Shown in pieces: positions 63,791-64,000 of a DNA stretch of 64,000 nt. Positions within the stretch are counted from its first letter, which is position 1, and each line of letters begins with the position of its first letter. The position numbers and the translations under genes were made by a program. This stretch comes from Pseudomonas sp. URMO17WK12:I2 (GTDB taxonomy: Bacteria; Pseudomonadota; Gammaproteobacteria; Pseudomonadales; Pseudomonadaceae), in assembly GCF_003253735.1 (NCBI RefSeq), contig NZ_QKYW01000012.1, positions 103,354-167,353 on the forward strand. The letters are read 5' to 3'. The notes beneath the pieces are model-generated. The model saw only the letters and a list, made by a program, of their open reading frames with translations, did not search any database and was not told the origin of the DNA.

Positions 63791-64000
63791 AGCCTATAAG
63801 GCTCGCGCTTAGGAGGTTTTTGCTGGCTTTCCACCCTAGGTTTTGTACGAAAAGTAGGTGTGGGTAGAATTTCCGCCATGATTGGCTGGAGGCCCGCATG
63901 GCAAAGCGTTACGAACTCTCCGACGCATCGTGGGAATTGATCAAGGATCTGGTTTCTCCAGAGCAGAAAATGGGTCGTCCACGGAGTGATGATCGCCTAG
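63791..64000 (+). mobile_element. Left end of an IS5-family insertion sequence (partial)
   Basis: The sequence from about 63791 (GAGCCTATAAGG-like end) leads into a transposase gene at 63898. The exact terminal repeat cannot be set because the other end is outside the window. Confidence 0.55.
63898..64000 (+). CDS. IS5-family transposase, N-terminal part
   Basis: First 34 codons, MAKRYELSDASWELIKDLVS, then the GRPRSDDR motif typical of the IS5/IS4-type DUF4096 N-terminus. GGAGG lies seven bases before the ATG. The gene runs off the window. Confidence 0.82.
   Translation, partial: MAKRYELSDASWELIKDLVSPEQKMGRPRSDDRL

Noticed and set aside
1..64000. CRISPR array
   Set aside because: No set of regularly spaced 24-40-bp repeats was seen.

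Overview
The window is a stretch of a Pseudomonas chromosome. The evidence is the conserved order thrS–infC–rpmI–rplT–pheS–pheT–ihfA–MerR-like gene, an adjacent tRNA-Pro, REP-like GC-rich intergenic palindromes, and the PA2779/PA2778-type pair at the left edge. I cannot fix the species from sequence alone.

Layout. (1) 1-1.5 kb: a small membrane protein and a lipoprotein C39-type peptidase. (2) 1.5-2.0 kb: repeat-rich spacer, then tRNA-Val(GAC) with a clear promoter and terminator. (3) 2.3-9.6 kb: the translation/nucleoid operon, ending in a MerR-like regulator. (4) 9.70-9.77 kb: tRNA-Pro(GGG), whose 3' end is the left attachment site. (5) 9.73-34.64 kb: a genomic island of about 24.9 kb, bounded by a perfect 47-bp direct repeat. 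(6) 34.64-64.0 kb: ordinary chromosome again, with signalling, envelope and stress genes: a crcB remnant, nhaA, a NIT-domain chemotaxis receptor, two hybrid histidine kinases, a Crp/Fnr regulator, a very large cyclic beta-1,2-glucan synthase with a CsbD-like partner, a sensor kinase and a single-domain response regulator, an EAL protein, an RNA-repair pair (RNA ligase plus HD-domain polynucleotide kinase), and the start of an IS5-type transposase at the right edge.

The island has two halves. The left half (10-23.7 kb, all + strand) is defence cargo: hsdR, hsdS, a Septu-like ATPase/HNH pair (ptuA/ptuB-like), hsdM, an Mrr-like nuclease with a probable modified-base-reading N-terminus, an AlpA-like regulator, a 1084-aa helicase with a probable C-terminal PD-(D/E)XK nuclease, and a small three-pass membrane protein. 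The ATPase/HNH pair sits inside the type I operon, between hsdS and hsdM. The right half is maintenance: an inovirus Gp2/YfjJ-type protein behind a 0.5-kb non-coding region, a Phd/RelE toxin-antitoxin pair, a leftward recombination operon (zinc-ribbon/glycine-zipper protein, DUF932, YqaJ nuclease, RDF-like protein, frameshifted RadC, small membrane protein), a divergent AlpA-like/DUF3987 pair, an unknown AT-rich gene, and a tyrosine integrase. I see no conjugation or capsid genes, so the element resembles CP4/P4-like satellites more than an ICE. Short GTTGCCAATT repeats occur at both island ends and are probable integrase arm sites.

Most promising for new biology: the ATPase/HNH pair nested in the hsd operon, the helicase-nuclease with its adjacent membrane protein, the unknown gene between DUF3987 and the integrase, and the non-coding region before the Gp2-like gene.
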